Below, one piece after another: positions 11,623 to 18,995 of a stretch of DNA of 53,005 nucleotides. A program made the translations under genes and the position numbers. Where the stretch lies: positions 1 through 53,005 of the forward strand of contig JAILAA010000190.1 in assembly GCA_024681875.1 (NCBI GenBank). Direction: 5' to 3'. The notes beneath the pieces were generated by a model. That model did no database searches and was not told the DNA's origin. It saw only the letters and a program-made list of their open reading frames with translations. This DNA comes from Prevotella sp. GTDB taxonomy: Bacteria > Bacteroidota > Bacteroidia > Bacteroidales > Bacteroidaceae. Each line of letters starts with the position of its first letter. The first letter of the stretch is position 1.

Positions 11623-12273
11623 ATGACCATAGACTTTGAGAAAATGGGCGGCCTCGTGCCAGCCATCATACAGGATGCCGACACCCGCAATGTGTTGATG
11701 CTGGGCTTTATGAACCGTGAGGCCTATGAGAAGACGCTGGCCACGGGTAAGGTGACCTTCTGGAGCCGTACTCGTCAGACGTTGTGGACGAAGGGCGAGA
11801 CCAGTGGCAATTTCCTCGACCTGGTGAGTATTGCAGAGGATTGCGACCACGACACGCTCTTGGTCAAGGTGCACCCGCACGGTCCCACTTGCCACACTGG
11901 TACGGATACCTGCTGGGGCGAAGAGAATAGTGCACAGCAAGGTTCTTCCTTGCAGTTCCTCTCCGATCTTCAGGACTTTATCGAGAAAAGACACGAGGAG
12001 ATGCCCGAAGGCAGCTACACCACGCGCCTGTTCCGCGACGGCGTGAACAAGATGGCGCAGAAAGTAGGCGAGGAAGCCTTGGAGACCGTCATCGAAGCCA
12101 CTAACGGCACCAACGACAAGCTCATTTACGAAGCTGCTGACATGCTCTACCATTTGGAGGTGCTGCTCACATCGAAGGGCCTGCGAATAGAAGACATCGC
12201 CACCGAGCTGCAGCGCCGCCACGACCCTAACTGGGATGCCAAGCGCCGTGAAGCCAAGGCTAACGCACAGTAG
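11623..12273 (+). CDS. hisI: Bifunctional phosphoribosyl-AMP cyclohydrolase / phosphoribosyl-ATP pyrophosphohydrolase
   Basis: 216 residues (HisIE). Residues 1-110 are the cyclohydrolase with the Zn/Mg site in CDHDTLLVKVHPHGPTCHTG. From about 115 the pyrophosphohydrolase domain follows, with SYTTRLFRDGVNKMAQKVGEEALE and the metal-binding EAADMLYHLEVLL. Together they carry out steps 2 and 3 of histidine synthesis. hisG, D, C and B are not in this window, so the pathway is split in this genome. Confidence 0.96.
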   Translation: MTIDFEKMGGLVPAIIQDADTRNVLMLGFMNREAYEKTLATGKVTFWSRTRQTLWTKGETSGNFLDLVSIAEDCDHDTLLVKVHPHGPTCHTGTDTCWGEENSAQQGSSLQFLSDLQDFIEKRHEEMPEGSYTTRLFRDGVNKMAQKVGEEALETVIEATNGTNDKLIYEAADMLYHLEVLLTSKGLRIEDIATELQRRHDPNWDAKRREAKANAQ

Positions 12274-12292
12274 CTACGTTTATCCTCAGTCA

Positions 12293-12330
12293 TAATTAAT
12301 AGTAAATCGAAAATCCGTAAATCGTAAATA
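12293..12330 (+). repeat. TAAATCG array in the hisIE-ftsE spacer
   Basis: Units AATTAATAG, TAAATCG, AAAATCCG, TAAATCG, TAAATA end six bases before the ftsE ATG. It contains the same 23-bp block as the hisIE leader (12302-12324). Confidence 0.88.
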
Positions 12331-12336
12331 TCTTCG

Positions 12337-13005
12337 ATGCTCATCAACTATCAGAAAGCCACGATTTGTCAGCTCGATGGAAAAGTTATCCTTAACGATG
12401 TTGACTTTCAGGTAGACGACGGAGAGTTTGTCTACATTATTGGTCGCGTGGGCTCAGGCAAGAGCTCCCTGCTAAAGACATTTTATCAGGAGCTTTATGT
12501 CGACGAGGCCGTGGAGGCCCAAGTCCTAAACTATGACATGCTGACCATGAAGCGAAAACACATTCCTGCACTACGCAGGCAGATGGGCATCGTCTTTCAG
12601 GACTTCCAGCTGCTGGCCGACCGCACGGTCAGGAAAAATCTGGAGTTCGTTTTGAAAGCCACCGACTGGCACAAGGACAGTATATCTGCGCGCATTGACG
12701 AGGTGTTGTCTGACGTGGGTATGACCGACAAGTGCGATGCCATGCCTTATGAGCTGTCTGGAGGAGAACAACAGCGTATAGCTATCGCGCGTGCCATTCT
12801 GAATAAGCCTCAGTTAATTGTGGCTGATGAGCCTACTGCCAATCTCGACGTAGAGACGGCTGAGGGCATTATGCAGCTGCTACGCTTCATCTCACAAAAG
12901 GGTACTGCTGTGGTCATGTCGACCCATAATATCTCTTTGATAGAGAAATATCCCGGGACTGTCTATAGATGTGTGGACGGTAGGCTGGAGAAAATGGAAA
13001 AATGA
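12337..13005 (+). CDS. ftsE: FtsE-like ABC transporter ATP-binding protein
   Basis: 222 residues, a single ATPase domain. Walker A GRVGSGKS is at residues 36-43, then a Q-loop (VFQDFQLL), the signature LSGGEQQRIAIARA, Walker B LIVADEPTANLD and an H-loop STHN. The sequence is of the FtsE/LolD size and type. FtsE works with the membrane protein FtsX to regulate peptidoglycan hydrolases at division, but no ftsX is adjacent. The neighbours are histidine and lysine synthesis genes. FtsE is the usual annotation for this position in Bacteroidales; another partner is possible. Confidence 0.8.
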   Translation: MLINYQKATICQLDGKVILNDVDFQVDDGEFVYIIGRVGSGKSSLLKTFYQELYVDEAVEAQVLNYDMLTMKRKHIPALRRQMGIVFQDFQLLADRTVRKNLEFVLKATDWHKDSISARIDEVLSDVGMTDKCDAMPYELSGGEQQRIAIARAILNKPQLIVADEPTANLDVETAEGIMQLLRFISQKGTAVVMSTHNISLIEKYPGTVYRCVDGRLEKMEK

Positions 13006-13034
13006 AAGATTGAAAAATTAAAATATTTAAACAG
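13006..13034 (+). repeat. A-rich octamer array in the aspartate kinase leader
   Basis: Units close to GAAAGATT, GAAAAATT, AAAATATT, TAAACAG continue the last codons of ftsE and end at the next ATG. Low complexity, so less certain than the CG-N6 arrays. Confidence 0.5.
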
Positions 13035-14351
13035 ATGAAAGTAATGAAGTTTGGCGGCACATCGGTTGGTACGCCGCAACGAATGAAAGAGGTGGCACAA
13101 CTGGTCACCAAGTCAGGCGAACCCGTGTTCATCGTCCTCTCAGCCATGTCGGGCACTACCAATTCCCTTGTCGAGATTTCCGACTATCTCTACAAGAAGA
13201 ATCCTGACGGCGCCAATGAGATTATCAACACGCTGGAACGTAAATATGAACACCACATACAGGAGCTTTTTAACTCCGAGGAATATCGCACGGTGACGCG
13301 TGACTTCCTCCGCGACGAGTTCAACTACTTGCGTTCGTTCACCAAGGAGCTGTTCACCAGCTTTGAGGAGAAGAGCATCGTGGCGCAGGGTGAGATGATG
13401 TCGACGAACATGGTGGTTAACTATATGAAGGAACAGGGTATCAATGCCGTGCTACTCAACGCCCTCGATTTCATGCGTACGGATAAAAATGCCGAGCCCG
13501 ACCCTGTCTACATCAAGGAGAAACTGGCTGCCATCTTGGAGCAAAATGCTGGTGCACAAGTCTACATCACGCAAGGCTTCATTTGCCGTAATGCATATGG
13601 CGAGATTGACAACCTGCAACGTGGCGGCTCTGACTATACCGCCTCGTTGGTCGGTGCAGCCATTGGCGCAGAGGAAATCCAGATATGGACCGATATCGAT
13701 GGTATGCACAACAACGATCCGCGTATCGTTGACAATACACAGCCTGTACACCAGCTTCAGTTCGAGGAGGCCGCCGAGTTGGCTTACTTCGGTGCCAAGA
13801 TTCTGCATCCCACCTGTGTGCAGCCTGCCAAGTATGCTGGCATTCCCGTGCGTCTGCTGAATACCATGCAGCCCGATGCTGAAGGTACGACCATCAGCAA
13901 TGCTACTGAGTACGGAAAGATCAAGGCCGTTGCAGCCAAAGACAACATCACAGCTATCAAGATCAAGTCCAGCCGTATGCTTTTGGCTACGGGCTTCTTG
14001 CGTAAGGTCTTCGAGATTTTCGAGAGCTACCAGACCCCCATTGACATGGTGTGCACTTCGGAGGTCGGCGTCAGCATGTCTATCGACAACTCTGCCCACT
14101 TAGGTGAGATTATGGATGAACTGAAGAAATACGGCACTGTGACTGTCGACACGGGCATGTGCATTATTTGCGTCGTCGGCGATCTCGACTGGTCGAACAT
14201 CGGCTTTGAAACTCGAGTCATGGATGCCATGAAGGATGTGCCTGTACGTATGATTAGCTATGGCGGCTCCAACTACAACATATCCTTCCTTATTCGTGAG
14301 GAGGATAAGAAACGTGCCCTGCAGAGCCTCAGTGCCCACCTGTTTTCATAA
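13035..14351 (+). CDS. lysC: Aspartate kinase (monofunctional)
   Basis: 438 residues. The kinase domain starts MKVMKFGGTSVGTPQRM, contains SAMSGTTN and the substrate motif GGSDYTASL, and is followed by two ACT domains from about 300 (TAIKIKSSRML; VCIICVVGDL). It phosphorylates aspartate to start the lysine/threonine/methionine branch. Without a homoserine dehydrogenase domain and placed 9 bp before lysA, it is probably the lysine/diaminopimelate-linked isoenzyme. ACT domains suggest feedback inhibition by lysine, not shown here. Confidence 0.93.
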   Translation: MKVMKFGGTSVGTPQRMKEVAQLVTKSGEPVFIVLSAMSGTTNSLVEISDYLYKKNPDGANEIINTLERKYEHHIQELFNSEEYRTVTRDFLRDEFNYLRSFTKELFTSFEEKSIVAQGEMMSTNMVVNYMKEQGINAVLLNALDFMRTDKNAEPDPVYIKEKLAAILEQNAGAQVYITQGFICRNAYGEIDNLQRGGSDYTASLVGAAIGAEEIQIWTDIDGMHNNDPRIVDNTQPVHQLQFEEAAELAYFGAKILHPTCVQPAKYAGIPVRLLNTMQPDAEGTTISNATEYGKIKAVAAKDNITAIKIKSSRMLLATGFLRKVFEIFESYQTPIDMVCTSEVGVSMSIDNSAHLGEIMDELKKYGTVTVDTGMCIICVVGDLDWSNIGFETRVMDAMKDVPVRMISYGGSNYNISFLIREEDKKRALQSLSAHLFS

Positions 14352-14360
14352 GTCTCAAGT

Positions 14361-15518
14361 ATGAAAGGAACATTCCCGGTTGAGAAGTTTGCGTCTGTGC
14401 GCACTCCTTTCTACTATTATGACATGGAGTTGTTGCGTGCCACGCTTGATGCCATCAAGGCTGAAATGTCGAAGCACGACAACTTTATGATGCATTATGC
14501 CGTGAAGGCCAACGCCAATCAGAGCATCCTGCGGCAAATCAAGCGGGCAGGCTTCGGCGTTGACTGCGTCAGTGGTGGTGAGATTGAGGCTTCTCTGCGT
14601 GCAGGCTTTCCCGGCTCAAAGATTGTTTATGCAGGCGTAGGAAAAAGTGATTGGGAAATTAACCTCGGGCTCGACAACGACATCTTTTGCTTCAATGTTG
14701 AGAGTATCCCGGAGCTGAAGGTCATCAACGAGTTGGCGGCTGCCAAAGGAAAGGTGGCACCGGTGGCGTTCCGTCTGAATCCTAATGTCGGCGCCCACAC
14801 CCATGCCAATATCACTACGGGCTTGGCCGAGAATAAGTTTGGCATCGCTATGCGTGATATGGAGACCGTCATCTCTGAGGCTGCCAAGTTGCAGAATGTG
14901 CGCTTCGTCGGCCTGCACTTCCACATCGGCTCGCAGATTCTCGATATGGGCGATTTTCAGGCACTCTGCAACCGCATCAACGAGCTACAGGACCAGCTGG
15001 ATCGCCATCGTATCAGTGTGGAGCACATCAACGTGGGTGGCGGACTGGGTGTCGACTACCAGCATCCCAACCGTTTGCCAATCCCCGACTTCAAGGCCTA
15101 TTTCAATACATACGTTAAACGCTTGAAACTGCGTCCGGGCCAGACCCTGCATTTTGAGCTTGGCCGTGCCGTCGTTGCGCAATGCGGTAGCCTCCTTACG
15201 CGTACATTATATATAAAGGAAGGGGCAACGAAGAAATTCTGTATCGTCGATGCCGGTTTCACCGATCTCATCCGTCCTGCCCTCTATCAGGCTTACCACA
15301 AGATTGAGAATATTTCCAGCGACGAGCCGATGGAGGCCTACGACGTGGTTGGCCCCATCTGTGAATCTACCGATGTCTTCGGCAAACAGCGCGACCTCAA
15401 CGCCTGCCATCGTGGCGACCTGCTGGCTATCCGCTCGGCCGGTGCCTACGGAGAAATCATGGCATCGTGTTATAACTGCCGCCCATTACCCACTGCTATT
15501 ACCAGTGATGACATTTGA
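14361..15518 (+). CDS. lysA: Diaminopimelate decarboxylase
   Basis: 385 residues, PLP-dependent fold III. The Schiff-base Lys lies in MMHYAVKANANQSILR near residue 55, the phosphate-binding glycine motif in HINVGGGLGVDY, and the C-terminal VGPICESTDVFG contains the conserved Cys of the active site. It decarboxylates meso-DAP to lysine. The spacing to the aspartate kinase gene is 9 bp. C-terminal YNCRPLPTAI and the HFHIGSQI motif are also typical. Confidence 0.95.
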   Translation: MKGTFPVEKFASVRTPFYYYDMELLRATLDAIKAEMSKHDNFMMHYAVKANANQSILRQIKRAGFGVDCVSGGEIEASLRAGFPGSKIVYAGVGKSDWEINLGLDNDIFCFNVESIPELKVINELAAAKGKVAPVAFRLNPNVGAHTHANITTGLAENKFGIAMRDMETVISEAAKLQNVRFVGLHFHIGSQILDMGDFQALCNRINELQDQLDRHRISVEHINVGGGLGVDYQHPNRLPIPDFKAYFNTYVKRLKLRPGQTLHFELGRAVVAQCGSLLTRTLYIKEGATKKFCIVDAGFTDLIRPALYQAYHKIENISSDEPMEAYDVVGPICESTDVFGKQRDLNACHRGDLLAIRSAGAYGEIMASCYNCRPLPTAITSDDI

Positions 15519-15524
15519 CAGACA

Positions 15525-16508
15525 ATGACCATCCTGCATATATATGACGAGAGCGACACCATGGCGGGCCGCTATGTGGAGATGCTCATGCAAGCCACCC
15601 ATGCCATGACGCATGAGGGCTCAATGTTTGACGAGCAGTTTGCCATGTACGTATGCACTAATGCCAAGGATTGTCGACAACTCACCGACGAGCACCATCC
15701 TGACATCCTGCATCTGCATGGAGCATCCGCGCCCTTCACGCTGCCTCCAGGCCTGCGTCTTGTTGTGACACCACATGGCGAAGTGCTGGGGCCTGTCCAA
15801 GCTTACGTTGTAGTGGCGCGCAGCCCGCACGAGGCTAATTCCCTACAGTCTCAGTTCCCGCGCGTAGAGATTGTCCGCAATCCGCTTATTACTCGCACTG
15901 TCACTACTGAGGACTGTGCCCGTCAAATGGAAGCCATTTATCAGCGTGTCATGGACTCCAGTGTGCTGCAACTGATGGATGTCAATACGAAACGCTTGCT
16001 GACAGCCACCCTTTCGGTGGCTACCTACGGAGATGTTCACTGGTTGCCGTCTACCTTTCTTTTTAATGCCGATGACGCTAATTATCGTCAGCTCTACCTT
16101 TATGCCACCCACGAGGGCGTCCTCTCCTTGGTGCAACAGGGACTGACAATGCTGGGTATCCATGCACCGGAAGCAGAGCCTGTCAGTTGCTATCTGCCAT
16201 CAGACTTCTTGCAGCCGAAGCCCATGCCTGTAGCCACCATTGCTCAGCTGCTGGCAGACATCAGTAATCATGGTGTTTCATTGTTAAGACTGAGCGAACT
16301 GGCCCGTTCACTTCATGACGACAGCTTAGACGAAGCGAAGCTGTTAGAGTATTTGGACGATGACGGTCAACTTTCATTGCTGGGTGCTATCCTGCCCCTG
16401 TTGGCCGATCACTTGCTGCTGACCGAGGGCTTTATGCCATGTACTCCTGCCGACGGCCCTGCCACCCAGCAACTGCGTAGCATGCTTGCAAAGAGGCAGG
16501 AATTGTAA
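15525..16508 (+). CDS. Glycosyltransferase-like protein of unknown function
   Basis: 327 residues. The first half looks like the N-terminal Rossmann half of a GT4-type glycosyltransferase: ILHIYDES at the start, DILHLHGAS (HLHG at 63-66), VVTPHGE, and ARSPHEANSL followed by VEIVRNPLITRTVT, where GT4 enzymes have the 'snS....F....kv.vIpNpvd' pattern. The usual C-terminal donor-binding EX7E motif is absent; the second half is helical with no match I know. No signal peptide. It sits 6 bp after lysA, so it is co-transcribed. Probably inactive as a transferase or acting with a partner. Confidence 0.6.
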   Translation: MTILHIYDESDTMAGRYVEMLMQATHAMTHEGSMFDEQFAMYVCTNAKDCRQLTDEHHPDILHLHGASAPFTLPPGLRLVVTPHGEVLGPVQAYVVVARSPHEANSLQSQFPRVEIVRNPLITRTVTTEDCARQMEAIYQRVMDSSVLQLMDVNTKRLLTATLSVATYGDVHWLPSTFLFNADDANYRQLYLYATHEGVLSLVQQGLTMLGIHAPEAEPVSCYLPSDFLQPKPMPVATIAQLLADISNHGVSLLRLSELARSLHDDSLDEAKLLEYLDDDGQLSLLGAILPLLADHLLLTEGFMPCTPADGPATQQLRSMLAKRQEL

Positions 16509-16516
16509 GAGTAACT

Positions 16517-16535
16517 GTTGCGTCATGTGCGCAAC
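16517..16535. promoter_or_regulatory. GTTGCG/CGCAAC inverted repeat, possible LacI-family site
   Basis: GTTGCG (16517-16522) and CGCAAC (16530-16535) flank a 7-bp spacer just after the preceding stop codon. The same hexamers recur at 16802-16811 and 16824-16829 before the LacI gene. Confidence 0.35.
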
Positions 16536-16567
16536 GGAATTCTTATCCTATTAGTGATGTTTCGGAA

Positions 16568-16664
16568 GCTTTTTCCTGGAAATCCCACGCTCTGGGACTT
16601 TTTTCCAGCGCGTGGGACTTTTTTTCCAGACGCTGGGATTTTTTTGGAAAATCCCTTGGAAAAG
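16568..16664. repeat. Array of three 21-bp dyad units between flanking inverted repeats
   Basis: Units begin at 16583, 16604 and 16625. Each is an imperfect dyad of form TCC-N8-GGA followed by C/T and a run of T. Flanking AGCTTTTTCC and GGAAAAGCT pair with each other. It shares pitch, dyad and T-run with the array at 5883-5982 but not the sequence. It lies in the 369-bp non-coding gap 16509-16877, which otherwise holds candidate operators, an imperfect hairpin at 16752-16777 and the lacI-type promoter. Confidence 0.8.
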
Positions 16665-16801
16665 CTCTCCTGCTTTCCTGAAGTTCCAAAGCTTTGTGAT
16701 GTCAACAGTCATAGTGCCTGTCCCTACGCTGATTGGATGCAGGTATGTGGAGCCGTCCGCCTGTGAAGGTGGATGGCATTGCTGCATTTGAATCGCAATG
16801 C

Positions 16802-16829
16802 GTTGCGCAACATTTTTGATGGTGTTGCG
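16802..16829. promoter_or_regulatory. Candidate LacI-family operators
   Basis: GTTGCGCAAC at 16802-16811 is a perfect 10-bp palindrome with a central CG, as in LacI-family operators. A further half-site GTTGCG lies at 16824-16829, about 23 bp before the -7 box. Placement suggests autoregulation of the downstream gene. Confidence 0.45.
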
Positions 16830-16851
16830 TTAATATGTAGGGAAAAAGACG

Positions 16852-16859
16852 TATCTTTG
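16852..16859 (+). promoter_or_regulatory. -7 promoter box of the LacI-family gene
   Basis: TATCTTTG fits TAnnTTTG, 18 bp before the ATG at 16878. An upstream in-frame ATG at 16773 precedes it and was rejected as the start. Confidence 0.72.
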
Positions 16860-16877
16860 CATGGAAAATCAAATATA

Positions 16878-17888
16878 ATGAAAAGGATTTCGCAGCGTGA
16901 CATTGCCCGCCAGCTGGGCATAAACGTGAGTACGGTGTCAAGGGCCCTTAGGGGACTTGACGGCGTAAGCATTGAGTTGAAACATCAGATTGAGCAGCTG
17001 GCTGCGGAGGGAGGCTACAGGCCGAATCCTTTCGCAATGAGTCTACGCTTTGACACAACTCGCATCATTGGCATCGTTGTTCCTGATGTGGCTTTTAACC
17101 ATAACGCCCACATCGTGAAGAGCATTGAGGCGGAGGCTCGAAAGGCCGGCTACATGTGCATCATTACTGACTCTAATGACCAGAGCGAGAACGAGAAGGA
17201 CTGCGTAGAACTGCTGATGAATATGCATGTGGAGGGCATTATCATCTGCCTCGCACAGGACACAGCCGACTTCTCGCACTTAGAGCGATTGAAGCAGGCG
17301 CATATTCCTGTGGTGCTTTTCGACCGTGTAGCTGACATCGGCCTCTCGTCGGTCATCATCAATGATGCCGCATCGGCTCGCGCGGCTACCAATTGTCTCA
17401 TCGAAAGTGGTGCCCGTCGCATCGCTTTCCTCGGCGGCCCAAACCAGATGAAGCAGAATACCGATCGCAAGCATGGCTATTTGGAGGCCCTTCGCCAGCA
17501 TGACATCCCCATCCGGACAGAGCTGGTGAAGTGCCACCGCATCAGCTTCAATTCAGGCCTTGCTGACACACTTGAACTGCTCAGCCTGCCTGAACCACCC
17601 GATGCCATCCTGGCTTCCCACGGACTCCTGGCCATTTCAGCGCTACAGGCCATCGAGAGTCGTAACCTTCGCATCCCCGATGAAGTGGCCATCATCGCCT
17701 ATATGACCGACTGGGTGTCGGAGATGTCGCATCCACGCGTGTCATTCGTCAAACAGAACCTGAGGGAGATTGGCATCAAAGCCTTCCGCCTGCTCTTCGA
17801 CCAGATGAACGGCGACGACAGCGTGCAACACATTGTTGTCGGTGCCCGTCTGGAACTGCGCGACAGTACGAAGAATACCAACCAATGA
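16878..17888 (+). CDS. LacI-family transcriptional regulator
   Basis: 336 residues. The N-terminal HTH is SQRDIARQLGINVSTVSRALRGLDGVS with the usual hinge helix, followed by a periplasmic-binding-protein-like effector domain (IIGIVVPDVAFNHNAHIVKSIEAEARKAGY; FDRVADIGLSSVIINDAASA; GARRIAFLGGP; PDAILASHGLLAISALQ). Such proteins sense a sugar or sugar phosphate and usually repress adjacent catabolic genes. It precedes the SDR-GH43 cluster by 54 bp with no separate promoter box in between, so the cluster may be read from the lacI promoter or from an unseen one. Confidence 0.92.
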   Translation: MKRISQRDIARQLGINVSTVSRALRGLDGVSIELKHQIEQLAAEGGYRPNPFAMSLRFDTTRIIGIVVPDVAFNHNAHIVKSIEAEARKAGYMCIITDSNDQSENEKDCVELLMNMHVEGIIICLAQDTADFSHLERLKQAHIPVVLFDRVADIGLSSVIINDAASARAATNCLIESGARRIAFLGGPNQMKQNTDRKHGYLEALRQHDIPIRTELVKCHRISFNSGLADTLELLSLPEPPDAILASHGLLAISALQAIESRNLRIPDEVAIIAYMTDWVSEMSHPRVSFVKQNLREIGIKAFRLLFDQMNGDDSVQHIVVGARLELRDSTKNTNQ

Positions 17889-17942
17889 CTTAAACGCAAA
17901 TGAAACAATCAACACCCGTGCAGACTTTTAAATAGAACATCT

Positions 17943-18980
17943 ATGAAGATACTTCTAATCGGCGGTACAGGCACCATCAGCAGTGCTATCACACGACAGT
18001 TAGCAGTAGGAGGCCACGACTTGTGGCTATTAAATCGCGGCAACCGCAAGGACGAGGTGCCCGCTGGCGTCAAGCAAATTATCTGCGACATAGACGACGA
18101 AAAAACCGTACTCAGCGGTCTGCCCGATGAGCCCTTCGATGCCGTCTGCGAGTTCATTGGCTTCGTGCCTCAGCAGGTGGAGCGCGATGTGCGGCTCTTC
18201 CGCGGACGCACGCATCAGTACGTCTATATCTCATCGGCCTCGGCCTATAACACGCCGCTGCGCGACCCCGTCATCACCGAGGGCACGACGCTGGCCAATC
18301 CGCATTGGCAGTATTCGCGCAACAAGATAGCTTGCGAGGAGCTGCTTTTGAAGGAATATCGTGAGAATGGTTTTCCCGTGACCATTGTTCGCCCCAGCCA
18401 CACCTACTGCGAGCGCAGCGTGCCCCTGAGCGTTCACGGGCTGAAGGGTTCATGGCAGGTCCTGAAGCGTATGATGGAGGGCAAGCCTGTCATCATTCAC
18501 GGCGACGGCTCATCACTTTGGACGCTGACATGGAACGAGGACTTTGCTCGTGGTTTCATCGGCCTTTTGGGCAATCCGAAGGCCATCGGCGAAGCGTTCC
18601 AGATTATGAGCGACGAGCAGCTGACGTGGAACCAGATTTACCAGACCGTCGCCGATGTCCTCAGTGCGCTCAACGGTTTTCCCGTTGAGTTCAACCCCTA
18701 CCACGTAGCCTCCGATTTCCTTGCCGCCGTCTGTCCCCCTGCCTACGACCTGGAGGGCAACCTCCTCGGCGACAAGGCCGCCACTGTCATCTTTGACTGT
18801 TCGAAGCTGAAGCGCGCCGTCCCTGGCTTCTGCGCCACCACTCGCTTCGACGAGGGTGTGCGCCGCTGTGTCGAGCATATCCTCGCCCATCCTGAGCTGC
18901 AAGTTCCTGATCCAGAGTTCGATGCTTGGTGCGACCGCGTGATAGAAGCACAAGAAAAAGCAAAGAAAACACTTTGTTAA
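17943..18980 (+). CDS. NAD-dependent epimerase/dehydratase family protein (SDR)
   Basis: 345 residues. The extended-SDR Rossmann motif LLIGGTGTISSAI is at residues 4-16. YISSASAYN and QYSRNKIACEE give the catalytic Ser and Tyr-X3-Lys. Sequence features such as RPSHTY and the C-terminal region resemble nucleotide-sugar epimerases and related reductases. Substrate unknown. First gene after the LacI regulator and 15 bp before the GH43 gene, so likely acts on a sugar or sugar nucleotide from the same pathway. Confidence 0.82.
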   Translation: MKILLIGGTGTISSAITRQLAVGGHDLWLLNRGNRKDEVPAGVKQIICDIDDEKTVLSGLPDEPFDAVCEFIGFVPQQVERDVRLFRGRTHQYVYISSASAYNTPLRDPVITEGTTLANPHWQYSRNKIACEELLLKEYRENGFPVTIVRPSHTYCERSVPLSVHGLKGSWQVLKRMMEGKPVIIHGDGSSLWTLTWNEDFARGFIGLLGNPKAIGEAFQIMSDEQLTWNQIYQTVADVLSALNGFPVEFNPYHVASDFLAAVCPPAYDLEGNLLGDKAATVIFDCSKLKRAVPGFCATTRFDEGVRRCVEHILAHPELQVPDPEFDAWCDRVIEAQEKAKKTLC

Positions 18981-18995
18981 TCAATCAACAATACC

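Noticed and set aside
16518..16766. 82-residue open frame in the gap before the LacI gene
   Set aside because: It consists of translated T-run dyad repeats and lacks a promoter box or family resemblance.
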